Under the pieces are notes generated by a model. That model saw only the letters and a list, made by a program, of their open reading frames with translations. It had not been told where the DNA came from and searched no databases. The position numbers and the translations under genes were made by a program. From the NCBI RefSeq assembly GCF_021233355.1, contig NZ_CP089507.1, positions 2,791,001-2,855,000 of the forward strand: a stretch of DNA of 64,000 bases, given 5' to 3'. This DNA is from Luteimonas fraxinea (GTDB taxonomy: Bacteria > Pseudomonadota > Gammaproteobacteria > Xanthomonadales > Xanthomonadaceae). This document shows positions 46,989-56,074 of the stretch, piece by piece (the first letter of the stretch is position 1; the number at the start of each line of letters is the position of its first letter).

Positions 46989-48023
46989 TCAGGAACCCGT
47001 GGGACGAAGGAGCGCTTCGATACGCTGCTCGATCCGGCTCCAGTCCAGCAGGAACGCGCGTGGGTAGCTCATCTCGACCACCATCCCAAGGGCCGGCAGC
47101 GCATAGAGATGGTCGCATGAGGCTCTGCGCTGCACGCCTGGATCATCCTTTACGAGCGAGCCTTCGATCTGTAGCCCGTCAGGAATCTCCCGGTTATCGC
47201 ACTTGATAACGCTCAGCGTAGCGGCGTCAGTGCTGCGCCTGATATACCAGTCCTTCGCGATTTGCAACGCATTCTCACGGCTATGCGCCCGCACATTACC
47301 TGGATGCCGGCCGCGCAAGTAGCGCTGAACTGCGCCGATGTCTGCGTAGTAGGGAACAAGCCGGCCATGCGCGATGTCGCCTTGCAGTCGCATGTCGAGG
47401 CTTTCAAGCGGATTGGAACGCTGCGCGGGACTTCTCGGGTCGAGTGGAAGCAATGCGCGCTGCATCGCAACCGGCACTGTGATGCGCTCAGGATCCAGGT
47501 AGCGAGCGGTGATCAGAATTGCGCGCATCGATGCGTCGTCGTCTTCCGCGAAGTTGTAGCCTTGGGGTAAGGGCTCCAGGCAAGGCCACTGGAGGCTGAG
47601 ACTGACAGTGCCGTCGCTTGGCACGGCGCTCGGCGCATTCTGGAAGTAAAAGAAGTTGCGATGCAGTGCGAAAGTGTTCGGGCCGAGCTTGAACGGAACA
47701 GGCTGCGTGCTGGCTTGACGCGCCTGGTGCTCGGGATCGATCGCAATGTTCTGATCGGCAATAAGCCGGTCGACGGCCCGCTCGACCGCAGCGTCTTGGC
47801 TGACGTGCGCCTGGGCTCTGGCAGGTGAAATCGAGATCGCCGGGCAGCGGTAGCGCAGCGGGACGTGCTGTTGATCAGGCTCAATTACGAGCGCCAGATC
47901 CTCCTTCAGTTCGCTAGGTTCCGCAGCACAGGCGCTGAGGAGCGCGCAGAAAAGCATGAGCGGAGCAGCACCGAACCAAGTGCGTGTCTGGCGGCTATGG
48001 GGCGTCAAGCGATGAGAAATCAC
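46989..48023 (-). CDS. Lipoprotein, candidate periplasmic immunity protein
   Basis: A secreted lipoprotein of about 345 residues. The lipobox LLSAC (in LMLFCALLSACAAEPSE) is clear. The start is uncertain: a GTG at 48023 gives a 31-residue leader, while a TTG at 48059 would overlap the upstream effector stop. Mature segments include RYRCPAISISPARAQ and CDHLYALPALGMVVEMSYPR at the C-terminus. It sits between two XVIPCD-type effector genes. Known immunity proteins of this secretion system are often periplasmic lipoproteins, so immunity is inferred from position and topology, not from a recognised domain. Confidence 0.7.
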   Translation of the reverse strand: MISHRLTPHSRQTRTWFGAAPLMLFCALLSACAAEPSELKEDLALVIEPDQQHVPLRYRCPAISISPARAQAHVSQDAAVERAVDRLIADQNIAIDPEHQARQASTQPVPFKLGPNTFALHRNFFYFQNAPSAVPSDGTVSLSLQWPCLEPLPQGYNFAEDDDASMRAILITARYLDPERITVPVAMQRALLPLDPRSPAQRSNPLESLDMRLQGDIAHGRLVPYYADIGAVQRYLRGRHPGNVRAHSRENALQIAKDWYIRRSTDAATLSVIKCDNREIPDGLQIEGSLVKDDPGVQRRASCDHLYALPALGMVVEMSYPRAFLLDWSRIEQRIEALLRPTGS

Positions 48024-48055
48024 GAGATTGATCGTGCGCGCAGTCAGACATCTTC

Positions 48056-50473
48056 TCAAAGGTGCATAGCCTGGGCTTGAGGCATTTCGCGTGCTCCGTC
48101 GATCTGTGCGCGTAGAGACTGCTCCTGCGCGCGCAGGGCGCTTTCATCAACAGAGGGCGGCGGCGTGCTGATATTGACGTCAACTCGCGGCCACCCGCTG
48201 GCGGTTGCAAAGGCCGCGCGCTCTCCCGCGATCTCAATCGATGCCAGAGAGCGGGCTCCGATGCCGCTGCGTTGGCACTCAGAAGTGAACTGCGCAAGTC
48301 GACGCTCGGACGTCCCCTCAGGAAGATTGTCTTTCAGCAGCGCATAGAGCGCATGCTGAGGATGACTACTAGCCGCGAACGGCGACGCAGACGTCTCCTT
48401 TGCCGAAGTCTCGCCCAGTGGGATGCCGAGTGGCCCAGGGGTTTGATCAGACGCGGGTTGATCGGTCGGTGGAGCCTTCGCTCGCGGCTCAGTAGAAGGC
48501 TCACGATGCGTCGTCTGATCGTCCCGTGCGCGCTGGATATCCTCCGCCGTTGTGGTGGCGGCGACGCGCACGACGCCCTCGTGCCTGACAAGGTGATCAA
48601 TCGGCGAGTGAATCGAGTAGCGCCCATCGCTGTCGGGTTGAGGAGAGAGTGATGTGGTAGAGCGATCCAGGCCGTGCGCGGCGCGAGTTCGCGCCACCGC
48701 GATCAAAGTCGCATCCAAGCTCTCACGGCTCGGAGCAACCCCGTAATCGGCGTAAGTTGACGTCAGGTTGGATCGATCCTGCGCCTCGGGAGATGGTGCG
48801 GCTCGAACGGAGACGTGGCGCATCGCTTCTGCATGCTGCGCCAGCGCGGGCATGAGCGCTTCACGCGTGAGTTCGAGCTCACTCGCCAGGTTGCCTGACG
48901 CGACTGCGTCTTCGTGCCGCCAAGTGGCATCTGGACCGCGAATGTAAGCGCGGCCGTTGGACGCCGTCAGGGTATCGGCACCTGATAGCGCTTTCACCAC
49001 TTGGGTAGGCATCGGCCCATGACGATCCCAGCCTTCCGAGCGATACACAGCCTCGTAGCGTGCGGCAGTTGCCGAGGGGCTATTCGCAATGTTCGACGCG
49101 ATGGTCCGTGTTGACTCAGCGTCGAGCGCTTCCGCGCGCGCGGGCGAGGCGATCTCTCGCCCGAATACCGGTATGTCCGGCGCCTCTACGCGGCTCACAA
49201 TGTCTCGATACCATCCATCCCCCCGCGTATCCCGCTGCCAGTCGGCGCGCTGCAAGCTGGCACGATCTTCGGCACCCGCCGCAAGTTTGAACGGGTTGGC
49301 AGGCGAGGGCTGATCGCGCGAGGTTAGATCAACCGCAGCGTTTGTGGCCCGATAGTTCAGTTCACTTGTCTTCTCAGGTAGCGCAGAAAAGCTGCGGCGC
49401 TGCGGCTGGGTTGCGGCGTCCTGCGTTAGATCAGCGAGTTCCTGTCGCTCCCATTGCTTGCCAGCGAGGCGCCACTGCACGCCGTCTTTGTCGATCTGAC
49501 TGTAGATCTTCTTGGCGTCCTCCCGGTCGGCGATCCGCTCACCCGCGACCGAGCCGATCACGCCACCTACGACGCCGCCGATGACGGCTGTCTGCGGCGT
49601 TCTGCCAAAAGTTGCCAGACCAAGTTCGGCGCCGGCCGCAGCGCCGGCCCAGCCCCCGATGTTCCGTCCTGCAAAGTGATTGAGCTCAGATTGAGCCGCA
49701 AGCACACTGCCTTGATCACGAAGTGCGTCAGAACGGGCACTACTGGTCAGAGCATCATGAGCGGTTAGGAACAATCCGGCCGCGCCGACGGTCTTCGCAA
49801 GCCCACTTCCCCCGTTGGTTAGCGCACCGCTCTCTACTGGCGCAGTGATTGAAGCGCCTATGCTTCTGCCAGCGCTCAATCCTTCGTGTAATGAGAGATC
49901 GTTTCCAAGACTTGAAACCCGCACAGCCTCGCTAAAAAGGTTGCGGTTGGGCACCAGGTACTGGGTTGCTCCGCCAGTTCGAGCGACAGCCCCTCCTAGT
50001 TCAGACGTGGGAGCAACCGTGCTCATGAACACTTCGGTCGGCGCCTTAGGCACAATTCTGTAGAGGTCGTAGACAGGCGCTTCGCTTGCGATTGGAAGAC
50101 CGAAGCGCTCGTTGATGCTGCCGCCTGACGCGACCTCACGGAGGAAATCGGATTCTTTCCCGAAAAAAGGAGTATAGGGCGTCGGTTGCGTGCCACTTGG
50201 CACCGCCTTGACTAAGGGTTCGCTGATGGACACCAAGCGCGGCAGCTCTTGCCCCGACATGGTTTGAAGAACTGCGCGCTCTCGGATGACCTGAGCGGAC
50301 GCGGTGGGATCAGCCTCTATCAGTCGCTGCTGATAGAGCAGACCTTCATCAGTGCGCAGGAACTCCTTTGCGGCCTGTTCGCTGACGCCATGCGTTTTAA
50401 ACGAGCGACCAAGTGCGATGGCGTCCGCATGCTGAGATCTGATCTCCTCGCTCAGAAGGCGGTGATCGCTCAT
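48056..50473 (-). CDS. Large putative X-T4SS effector with XVIPCD-like C-terminus
   Basis: An 805-residue protein. Residues about 130-200 (PVYDLYRIVPKAPTEVFMST, GGATQYLVPNRN) faintly resemble ADP-ribosyltransferase-type toxin folds. A glycine-zipper hydrophobic stretch follows around 280-325 (NIGGWAGAAAGAELGLATFG, VIGGVVGGVIGSVAGERIAD), common in this effector class. The last ~105 residues are XVIPCD-like: HPQHALYALLKDNLPEG, RRLAQFTSECQRSGIG, LASIEIAGERAAF. The long middle is Ala/Ser/Asp-rich. Its ATG overlaps the preceding 110-residue ORF as ATGA. Delivered by VirD4-VirB, it would act on rival bacteria. Confidence 0.78.
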   Translation of the reverse strand: MSDHRLLSEEIRSQHADAIALGRSFKTHGVSEQAAKEFLRTDEGLLYQQRLIEADPTASAQVIRERAVLQTMSGQELPRLVSISEPLVKAVPSGTQPTPYTPFFGKESDFLREVASGGSINERFGLPIASEAPVYDLYRIVPKAPTEVFMSTVAPTSELGGAVARTGGATQYLVPNRNLFSEAVRVSSLGNDLSLHEGLSAGRSIGASITAPVESGALTNGGSGLAKTVGAAGLFLTAHDALTSSARSDALRDQGSVLAAQSELNHFAGRNIGGWAGAAAGAELGLATFGRTPQTAVIGGVVGGVIGSVAGERIADREDAKKIYSQIDKDGVQWRLAGKQWERQELADLTQDAATQPQRRSFSALPEKTSELNYRATNAAVDLTSRDQPSPANPFKLAAGAEDRASLQRADWQRDTRGDGWYRDIVSRVEAPDIPVFGREIASPARAEALDAESTRTIASNIANSPSATAARYEAVYRSEGWDRHGPMPTQVVKALSGADTLTASNGRAYIRGPDATWRHEDAVASGNLASELELTREALMPALAQHAEAMRHVSVRAAPSPEAQDRSNLTSTYADYGVAPSRESLDATLIAVARTRAAHGLDRSTTSLSPQPDSDGRYSIHSPIDHLVRHEGVVRVAATTTAEDIQRARDDQTTHREPSTEPRAKAPPTDQPASDQTPGPLGIPLGETSAKETSASPFAASSHPQHALYALLKDNLPEGTSERRLAQFTSECQRSGIGARSLASIEIAGERAAFATASGWPRVDVNISTPPPSVDESALRAQEQSLRAQIDGAREMPQAQAMHL

Positions 50474-50802
50474 CGCCTTACCTGCGCACGCAATTGCTCA
50501 AGCTTTTCTAGATCACGGCGGTCTTCGTCCGAGAGACCACCCTTGAGCTCGATGGAGAAGGCGACATATGCTTCATCAACGCTCGGGTCGGTGAGTTCGG
50601 TAAAGACCCCCTCGGCGAACGCGCGTTCACAAGGCACCCCGTCCAGTGGCTTTGAAATCTGACGGGCCTTTGCGGCGAGGATCAGATCGCCAAGCTCCAT
50701 CAGTAGGGCCCGCGCTGCTGGATCATCCTTGTGATGATGCAGCACCCGCTCCAAGTGTTCTGCCGTTGTCCCGAGCTTGATTCGATCAATGGTCTTCGTC
50801 AT
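50470..50802 (-). CDS. Small acidic protein coupled to the effector gene
   Basis: A 110-residue soluble protein with no signal peptide, helical and charged (MTKTIDRIKLGTTAEHLERV at the start; LKGGLSDEDRRDLEKLEQLR near the end). AAGGA lies 5 bases before the ATG. Its stop overlaps the effector ATG (ATGA), so the two are made together. I recognise no family. The tight coupling would fit an effector chaperone or adaptor, or a cytoplasmic immunity protein. Confidence 0.7.
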   Translation of the reverse strand: MTKTIDRIKLGTTAEHLERVLHHHKDDPAARALLMELGDLILAAKARQISKPLDGVPCERAFAEGVFTELTDPSVDEAYVAFSIELKGGLSDEDRRDLEKLEQLRAQVRR

Positions 50803-50918
50803 AGAATTCCTTCTCTGTTAGAACTTCGATTGCGCAATCAATTCGCCTGCAATCGCTTGAAAAGATACTGCTGACCGGTCTTGTCGAGCCTCAGCCAGCG
50901 TGGTCAGGCCGCACGGCA

Positions 50919-52667
50919 CTACAAGCCGAGTGCGTTCAACGTTGTCGAATCCTGCGACACGCTTACCTTGATGCCCGCGGCACTCGTGGCTCTTGACTCC
51001 AAGTTGAGCGGCCTGACCTCAACCGCGGGCATTAGGCGCTTCGTAAAATAGCTGTCCTTGTAATAGCGGATCTTCTTGCAAAGCACGGGGTGCGCGAGCC
51101 CCTCGTAGATTACGATCTCCTTCTCAGGCCCCATCGCTTTGAGCTCTTGGGGGAGCATCAGCGCGCGCTTCTCCAAGACCTCGTTATCCGACACGGAGCG
51201 CCCCTGACCATGTGAGCGCGTGCGCGCCCGGCGGCGCACCGTCGTGTAGCCCAGCATCTCGGAATAGTCGTTCGCATCCTGCTGCTCACGCGGGGCATAG
51301 ATGATCTGCAGCGCATGATTCGTGATGATCGTGCGCGAGAGTTCTTTGCCATACACCGCGTCGAGCTGCGCCATCGACTGGATGATTGGTAGGAGCCTGA
51401 GGTTGTAGCCGGCCATGTAGGCAACGGCCTTGGAGATGATGTCGACCCTACCGATCGACGTGAACTCATCCATCAGCAGCAAGCACTGGTGCTTCAACGA
51501 TTTGTCGTTTTGCGGCAGCGTCTTGGTGTTGACATTGATGAGCTGGCTGAAAAAGAGGTTCACGATCAGGCGGCTCTCGGCCAGCTTATTGGGCTGGATC
51601 CCAACGTAGATCGTCATGCGCTTCCGGCGCACGTCGTCAAGCCGGAAGTCGTCGCCGCTCGTTGCGGCATCCAGGACGGGATTAAGGAACGCGTTGAGGG
51701 GCTCTCTGAACGTGCCGATGATCGAGGCGAAGGTGACGTCTGCCTGGGACAGGAGACCAGCGAAGGCCGTCCTTGTCTGCCCACTCAGGAAATGGGCCTC
51801 CGCGAGTTTTTGGATGTAGGGCCTCAGCTCGGTGCCGTCGCCAGACGCGAGGCGCAAAACCTCGCCAAGCGTTGGCGTGGGAGCGACCGGTATCGCTTCT
51901 GCTTGTTCAAACAGGTAGAGCGTGAAGCCGAGGAAGGTATTTCGGGCTTGGCTTGTCCAGAACTTGTCCTTGTCGTCGCCGTCCGGATAGAGCATCGCGG
52001 CGATCGCCTGGAGATCGGACACGCGGAACGATGGATCGCTCGACACATAGGTCAGCGGGTTCCACCGGTGCGAGCGACGATCCTCCGCAAACGGGTTGAA
52101 CAGGTAGATCTCGTGGCCAATCGAGCGGCGCCAACCCGAGGTCAAGTCGAAGTTCTCTTGCTTGATATCGAGCACGACCGCGGATTCGCGGTAGTCAAGG
52201 AGATTTGGGATCACAACCCCGACGCCCTTGCCTGAGCGGGTAGGCGCGGCGAGTATCACGAACTGCTGACCCGAGAGGCGCAGCAGCTTGCCGTTCTGCT
52301 GGCCGACGACGATGCCGTCATCCTTCTGCTTCAAAAATCCCTTGTTGGCGAGATCGAGCATGCCGGCAAAGCGCGCACGGCCATGGATATTCCGATCGCT
52401 TCGAAGCTTGTAGAGCATGACGAGGAGCGATGCCCACACCAACAGCATCAGACCACCACCAATGCCGCCGGCGGTCCATATGCGCCAGGCGTAGGGCTGC
52501 ACCTGCGGATGATCGATGTTCTTGAAGTATTGGTAGTAGGTGCCAAACCCGAGTTGCCCCGTGTCGAGTCCGAGGAATATCAGGGTCAGGTAGCCAGAGA
52601 GGTAGACAGCAGCGACGCCGAAAAGAACGGTGAGGACAAGCGCCGCGATCAATCGAAAGTTGTTCAA
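50919..52667 (-). CDS. virD4: T4SS coupling protein VirD4
   Basis: Inner-membrane hexameric ATPase that selects effectors for the T4SS; 582 residues. Two N-terminal transmembrane helices (about 5-32 and 66-87) precede the TraG/VirD4 domain, with Walker A APTRSGKG at 141-148 and Walker B CLLLMDEFTSIGRVD. FWTSQARNTFLGFTLYLFEQ marks the all-alpha region that binds XVIPCD domains in Xanthomonas. The start is TTG at 52667, backed by AAAGGA 6 bases upstream; no better ATG exists before the first helix. Transcribed away from virB7, toward the effector genes. Confidence 0.94.
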   Translation of the reverse strand: MNNFRLIAALVLTVLFGVAAVYLSGYLTLIFLGLDTGQLGFGTYYQYFKNIDHPQVQPYAWRIWTAGGIGGGLMLLVWASLLVMLYKLRSDRNIHGRARFAGMLDLANKGFLKQKDDGIVVGQQNGKLLRLSGQQFVILAAPTRSGKGVGVVIPNLLDYRESAVVLDIKQENFDLTSGWRRSIGHEIYLFNPFAEDRRSHRWNPLTYVSSDPSFRVSDLQAIAAMLYPDGDDKDKFWTSQARNTFLGFTLYLFEQAEAIPVAPTPTLGEVLRLASGDGTELRPYIQKLAEAHFLSGQTRTAFAGLLSQADVTFASIIGTFREPLNAFLNPVLDAATSGDDFRLDDVRRKRMTIYVGIQPNKLAESRLIVNLFFSQLINVNTKTLPQNDKSLKHQCLLLMDEFTSIGRVDIISKAVAYMAGYNLRLLPIIQSMAQLDAVYGKELSRTIITNHALQIIYAPREQQDANDYSEMLGYTTVRRRARTRSHGQGRSVSDNEVLEKRALMLPQELKAMGPEKEIVIYEGLAHPVLCKKIRYYKDSYFTKRLMPAVEVRPLNLESRATSAAGIKVSVSQDSTTLNALGL

Positions 52668-52739
52668 AGCGATTCCTTTGACTCAGAACTGGCAATAGGT
52701 TTGAAGCACCTGAGCGAACGGCGACATCAGGGCGGGCGG

Positions 52740-53321
52740 TCAGGGCACCGGTGCGCCTTCGGCTGCGCTGGTGTCGACAAGAATGTAGTCGTCGTTTTTC
52801 GTCCATCGCGCCTGACCGTCCGAGAGCTTGACGCAAGGCTGGCCATCGCAGGACGTAATCGAAACGCTTCGCAGCGCCTCTAGAATCTCGGCATCAACAC
52901 TTGCGCTCGCGGCGCGCGCGAGATTGTTCGACGCTATATAACCGGTCACCCCGATTAACAGCGCCGAAGCGAGCAAAAGCGCGCCCAGCGCTTTCCATCC
53001 GAGCTTGCGCATGTGCGCGCCAGCTACGGCCTGATCTCGCGCAAGCTGCTCTGTAATGCGAGTCAGGCGGTCGCCCGCCTGTGCGATAGCTTCAACCGCA
53101 GCAGGGATTTCCTGCGAGAGCACCTCACGCACCGCGCTCTTTGCGTTATGAGTGATTTCGGCCTTCCCGGCAAGGACCTCCTTCCTGACTTCCGCCGCAG
53201 TGCCGCGCAAATCTGCAGCGGCAGACGCCTGACTTGCCGCTGCTTTCTCGCACTGGTGCACGAGCTGCCCTGATAAAAGCGCAGCGTTGGCGATGAAATC
53301 CTCCATGCTCGATCGATCCAC
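52740..53321 (-). CDS. Coiled-coil single-span membrane protein upstream of virD4
   Basis: A 193-residue protein. The N-terminal ~105 residues are Ala/Glu-rich and helical (EKAAASQASAAADLRGTAAE, AITEQL-type heptads), likely coiled coil. One transmembrane helix lies at about 108-130 (GALLLASALLIGVTGYIASN). A short periplasmic C-terminus has two Cys (SCDGQPC). The GTG at 53321 has AGGTGA a few bases upstream. It lies 72 bases before virD4 on the same strand, facing away from virB7. The role is unknown; position suggests a T4SS accessory. Confidence 0.72.
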   Translation of the reverse strand: MDRSSMEDFIANAALLSGQLVHQCEKAAASQASAAADLRGTAAEVRKEVLAGKAEITHNAKSAVREVLSQEIPAAVEAIAQAGDRLTRITEQLARDQAVAGAHMRKLGWKALGALLLASALLIGVTGYIASNNLARAASASVDAEILEALRSVSITSCDGQPCVKLSDGQARWTKNDDYILVDTSAAEGAPVP

Positions 53322-53912
53322 ATCTCACCTGTCTGGTAGATGCCCCCCTGGGCTTGCTCGCATGGTGCCAGAGACTTCACAGTCTTCGTCAATGACGGGT
53401 TACATGAAGACGACCGTCACGCGTTTCTGACGATGATCCGCGCGGCAAACGAGTTTCGGCGAGGCGTGCAGCATGACCCGCGCAAGCCGTAGATCGCGGT
53501 GTGACTTCCGTCACAAGTTCAAGCGAGCGATGTATTGGATTGTCTTGAGTTTGAAACACGAGCGGGCGTCGTAAGCGCGGTTTAAATGAACAATGCGTGC
53601 ATTGCATAGGACTGCTTGACGCTCTGTTGCAAGTTCAAATATGTTCAGCGAAAGATCAGGTTGGCGAAGCGCGCTCGGGCGTGGTCGTCATGGGGCAGGA
53701 AGGGTCAAAAAAGGGAGTTTCAGAACAGGGGGCGATTCGTAGGCAATGCCTGCGCGCTGTATCGACAAGAAAGAAAAGCTGTTTGGTGCGGGGCGTCGAT
53801 GCTGCGTGTCTGAATCGTTAGAATTTTTTTGAATGCAGCGACGTAGGTCTGCGCAGCACCCACACGGGCTGGCGCGGCCAAGCCGTGGCTGATTCTTGCC
53901 GATGGTGATTGC
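53322..53912. other. Divergent regulatory gap between virD4-side and virB operons
   Basis: These 591 bases separate two divergent operons and must hold their promoters. No gene with a ribosome binding site is seen. A TAGAAT (53819-53824) is a -10-like element toward virB7 but has no matching -35. A T-rich run follows it. Confidence 0.5.
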
Positions 53913-54383
53913 GTGACTCGTAACCTGCCGTTTCGAAAGGCCTCAGGCCTTCTGTGCGTGGCCGCTGCTCTCTCCTTGATTGGCTGCGCAACTCCCTCCG
54001 CGCCAGATCCGCGCGGTAAGTGGATGCCAGTCAATCGTATGGCCGATGCGCCGCAGGCCATCCCGCTCAATCAGGTCTATGTTTTTCAGGCGTCTCCCGC
54101 AGACGGCACCTTGAAGAGCATGTTGACGCGTTGGGCACGCGATCAGCGAATGACGCTGTCGTATCTCCATCCGAACGACTACACGCTTTACGGCCCGGTA
54201 GGCAGCATTCGCACGCCAAGCCTTGTCGAGGCAGCGTCGGCCCTGAATGCCGCTTATGCATCGCAACATCTTGTGGTGGGGGTGGACCGACAGACAATCG
54301 TCGTGAGCCTGGCCACGCAGCGCGACGACTCGCTCCCCGCAACAAGCGGCGGAGAGACCTCTGCGGCTGGCGCCGGACAATAA
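53913..54383 (+). CDS. virB7: VirB7 lipoprotein with C-terminal N0-like domain
   Basis: Outer-membrane lipoprotein of 156 residues, unlike the ~50-residue VirB7 of Agrobacterium. The lipobox SLIGC ends at Cys25. A linker of about 40 residues is followed by a secretin N0/STN-like domain at about 66-135 (GTLKSMLTRWARDQRMTLSY, LVEAASALNAAYASQHLVVG). This extra domain defines the Xanthomonadales T4SS, where it forms an outer ring around the core complex. The GTG at 53913 is the start. It opens the virB operon. Confidence 0.92.
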   Translation: MTRNLPFRKASGLLCVAAALSLIGCATPSAPDPRGKWMPVNRMADAPQAIPLNQVYVFQASPADGTLKSMLTRWARDQRMTLSYLHPNDYTLYGPVGSIRTPSLVEAASALNAAYASQHLVVGVDRQTIVVSLATQRDDSLPATSGGETSAAGAGQ

Positions 54384-54395
54384 GGGGCGCTATCG

Positions 54396-55304
54396 ATGTT
54401 TGGTAAAAAAAATACTGATACGCCTGCGGTTGAGCGCGTTGTTGCGCAGGGCGTGAGCTTTGAATTGACGCTTGCCGAGCGCGCAAAGCGCAGCGAGAAG
54501 CGCGCGTGGCTTGTGGCGTGGAGCGCCGTTCTCATGTCGCTGATTCTGGCCGGCGGCTATTTCCTCTTTCTGCCTCTGAAAGAGAAGGTGCCGTATCTCG
54601 TCATGGCCGATCCCTATACCGGGACGGCCTCGGTTGCCCGTCTGGTCGGCGATTTTGAGAACCGGGACGTAACGGCCACTGAGGCGATCAACAAAAGCAA
54701 CGTCGCCAACTTCATCCTGGCTCGCGAGTCCTACGACTCGGGGCTGATCGGGCAACGGAACTGGCGCACGGCTCTCTCAATGGCCGGCCCGGCGGTGTCT
54801 CCGGCCTATATCGCACTCCACTCCGAGAGCAATCCTGATCGCCCGTTTCGGGTCTACGGTTCAGGCAAGGCGCTCCACGTGCGGATCCTCAGCATTGTGC
54901 TGATTGGTGGTGGTGATGGAAGCCGTCCGTCAGGCGCAACGGTGCGGTTTCAGCGCAATGTGTATGACAAGGGGACCGGTCGCTCGGAGCCGCTCGATAA
55001 CAAGATTGCCACGATGGAGTTTGCTTACGACCAGGATCTGCGGCTGAACGATGAAGACCGTTTGCTCAATCCTCTTGGCTTCCGGGTCGTGAACTATCGA
55101 GTCGACAACGATTTTGCGCCGTCAGCAGCTTCGCCTGGGGTGGCTGAGATGGTGCCGGCAATGCAGCAGCCCCAGATGGCTGCGGCACCGATGGATCCAA
55201 ACATGACGGCCATGGGACAGCAGGGGACGACGCCAGGAGCGCCCCTGCCGACGATGCCCGCGGAACAAATGGAAGGCGTCGGCGGACAAGGGGAGAGGGA
55301 GTGA
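54396..55304 (+). CDS. virB8: T4SS inner-membrane protein VirB8
   Basis: Bitopic inner-membrane protein of 302 residues. A cytoplasmic N-terminus leads to one transmembrane helix at about 49-67 (LMSLILAGGYFLFLPL). The NTF2-like periplasmic VirB8 domain follows (VPYLVMADPYTGTASVARLV, SYDSGLIGQRNWRTALSMAG, DRLLNPLGFRVVNYRVD). A Pro/Met/Gln/Gly-rich tail of about 60 residues extends past the usual VirB8 end. It overlaps virB9 by TGATG. Confidence 0.94.
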   Translation: MFGKKNTDTPAVERVVAQGVSFELTLAERAKRSEKRAWLVAWSAVLMSLILAGGYFLFLPLKEKVPYLVMADPYTGTASVARLVGDFENRDVTATEAINKSNVANFILARESYDSGLIGQRNWRTALSMAGPAVSPAYIALHSESNPDRPFRVYGSGKALHVRILSIVLIGGGDGSRPSGATVRFQRNVYDKGTGRSEPLDNKIATMEFAYDQDLRLNDEDRLLNPLGFRVVNYRVDNDFAPSAASPGVAEMVPAMQQPQMAAAPMDPNMTAMGQQGTTPGAPLPTMPAEQMEGVGGQGERE

Positions 55305-56074
55305 TGGGGCGTGTGATCCAAGTATGTTTACAGCTAGGGTTCGCAGCGTTGCTTGCGGCCTTGGCTGCACCTGCCGGTGCGCAGGTGGTAGAGGAGTATG
55401 CGTATGAAGCCGACAGGGTCTATCAGGTGCGGACCGGCCTTGGTATCACAACGCAGATCGAGCTAAGTCCGCATGAAGAAATTCTTGATTACAGCTCGGG
55501 TTTCAGTGGGGGCTGGGATATCAGCCGTCGTGACAACGTGTTCTACCTAAAACCGAAGAACGTCGATGTCGATACGAACCTTCTGATCCGCACCGCGGCG
55601 CACTCCTATATTTTCGAGCTCAAGGTGGTCGCGACCAACTGGCGCGCGCTTGACCAGGCGAAAGCATCGGGCGTGCAGTACAAGGTGCGCTTCGTCTACC
55701 CGACGGATACGAAGTTCGCAGCAGAGTCGACGCCAGAAGGCGAGCCGGTGGCCGAGCTCAGCACGACGATCGAGCCTACTCGCGATTACTACTTCGCCTA
55801 TGAGTATTCGTATCACAAGCGCCAACCAAGCTGGCTCGTGCCCTCGACGGTCTATGACGACCGACGATTCACCTACATCCGAATGGGCGATCGCACGCGC
55901 TTTCCAAGCGGAAATTTCCCGGCCGTCTTCGCCCGCGAAAGCGAGGATGGGGAAGAGTTCATCGTCAATTCCACTGTCGAGGGCGACACCATCGTCGTGC
56001 ACGGTACATATGCCTTCCTCGTTGTCCGCCATGGAAATAACGCGATCGGCCTGCGCAGGAGACCGGAACTGTGA
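55304..56074 (+). CDS. virB9: T4SS outer-membrane core protein VirB9
   Basis: Periplasmic/outer-membrane core-complex protein of 256 residues. The signal peptide ends PAGAQVVEE. The N-terminal domain includes VYQVRTGLGITTQIELSPHE and the C-terminal VirB9/TrbG domain has PSTVYDDRRFTYIRMGD and VVHGTYAFLVVRHGNNAIGL. A GTG directly before the ATG (55301) is a possible alternative. Its stop overlaps the virB10 GTG. Confidence 0.95.
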   Translation: MGRVIQVCLQLGFAALLAALAAPAGAQVVEEYAYEADRVYQVRTGLGITTQIELSPHEEILDYSSGFSGGWDISRRDNVFYLKPKNVDVDTNLLIRTAAHSYIFELKVVATNWRALDQAKASGVQYKVRFVYPTDTKFAAESTPEGEPVAELSTTIEPTRDYYFAYEYSYHKRQPSWLVPSTVYDDRRFTYIRMGDRTRFPSGNFPAVFARESEDGEEFIVNSTVEGDTIVVHGTYAFLVVRHGNNAIGLRRRPEL

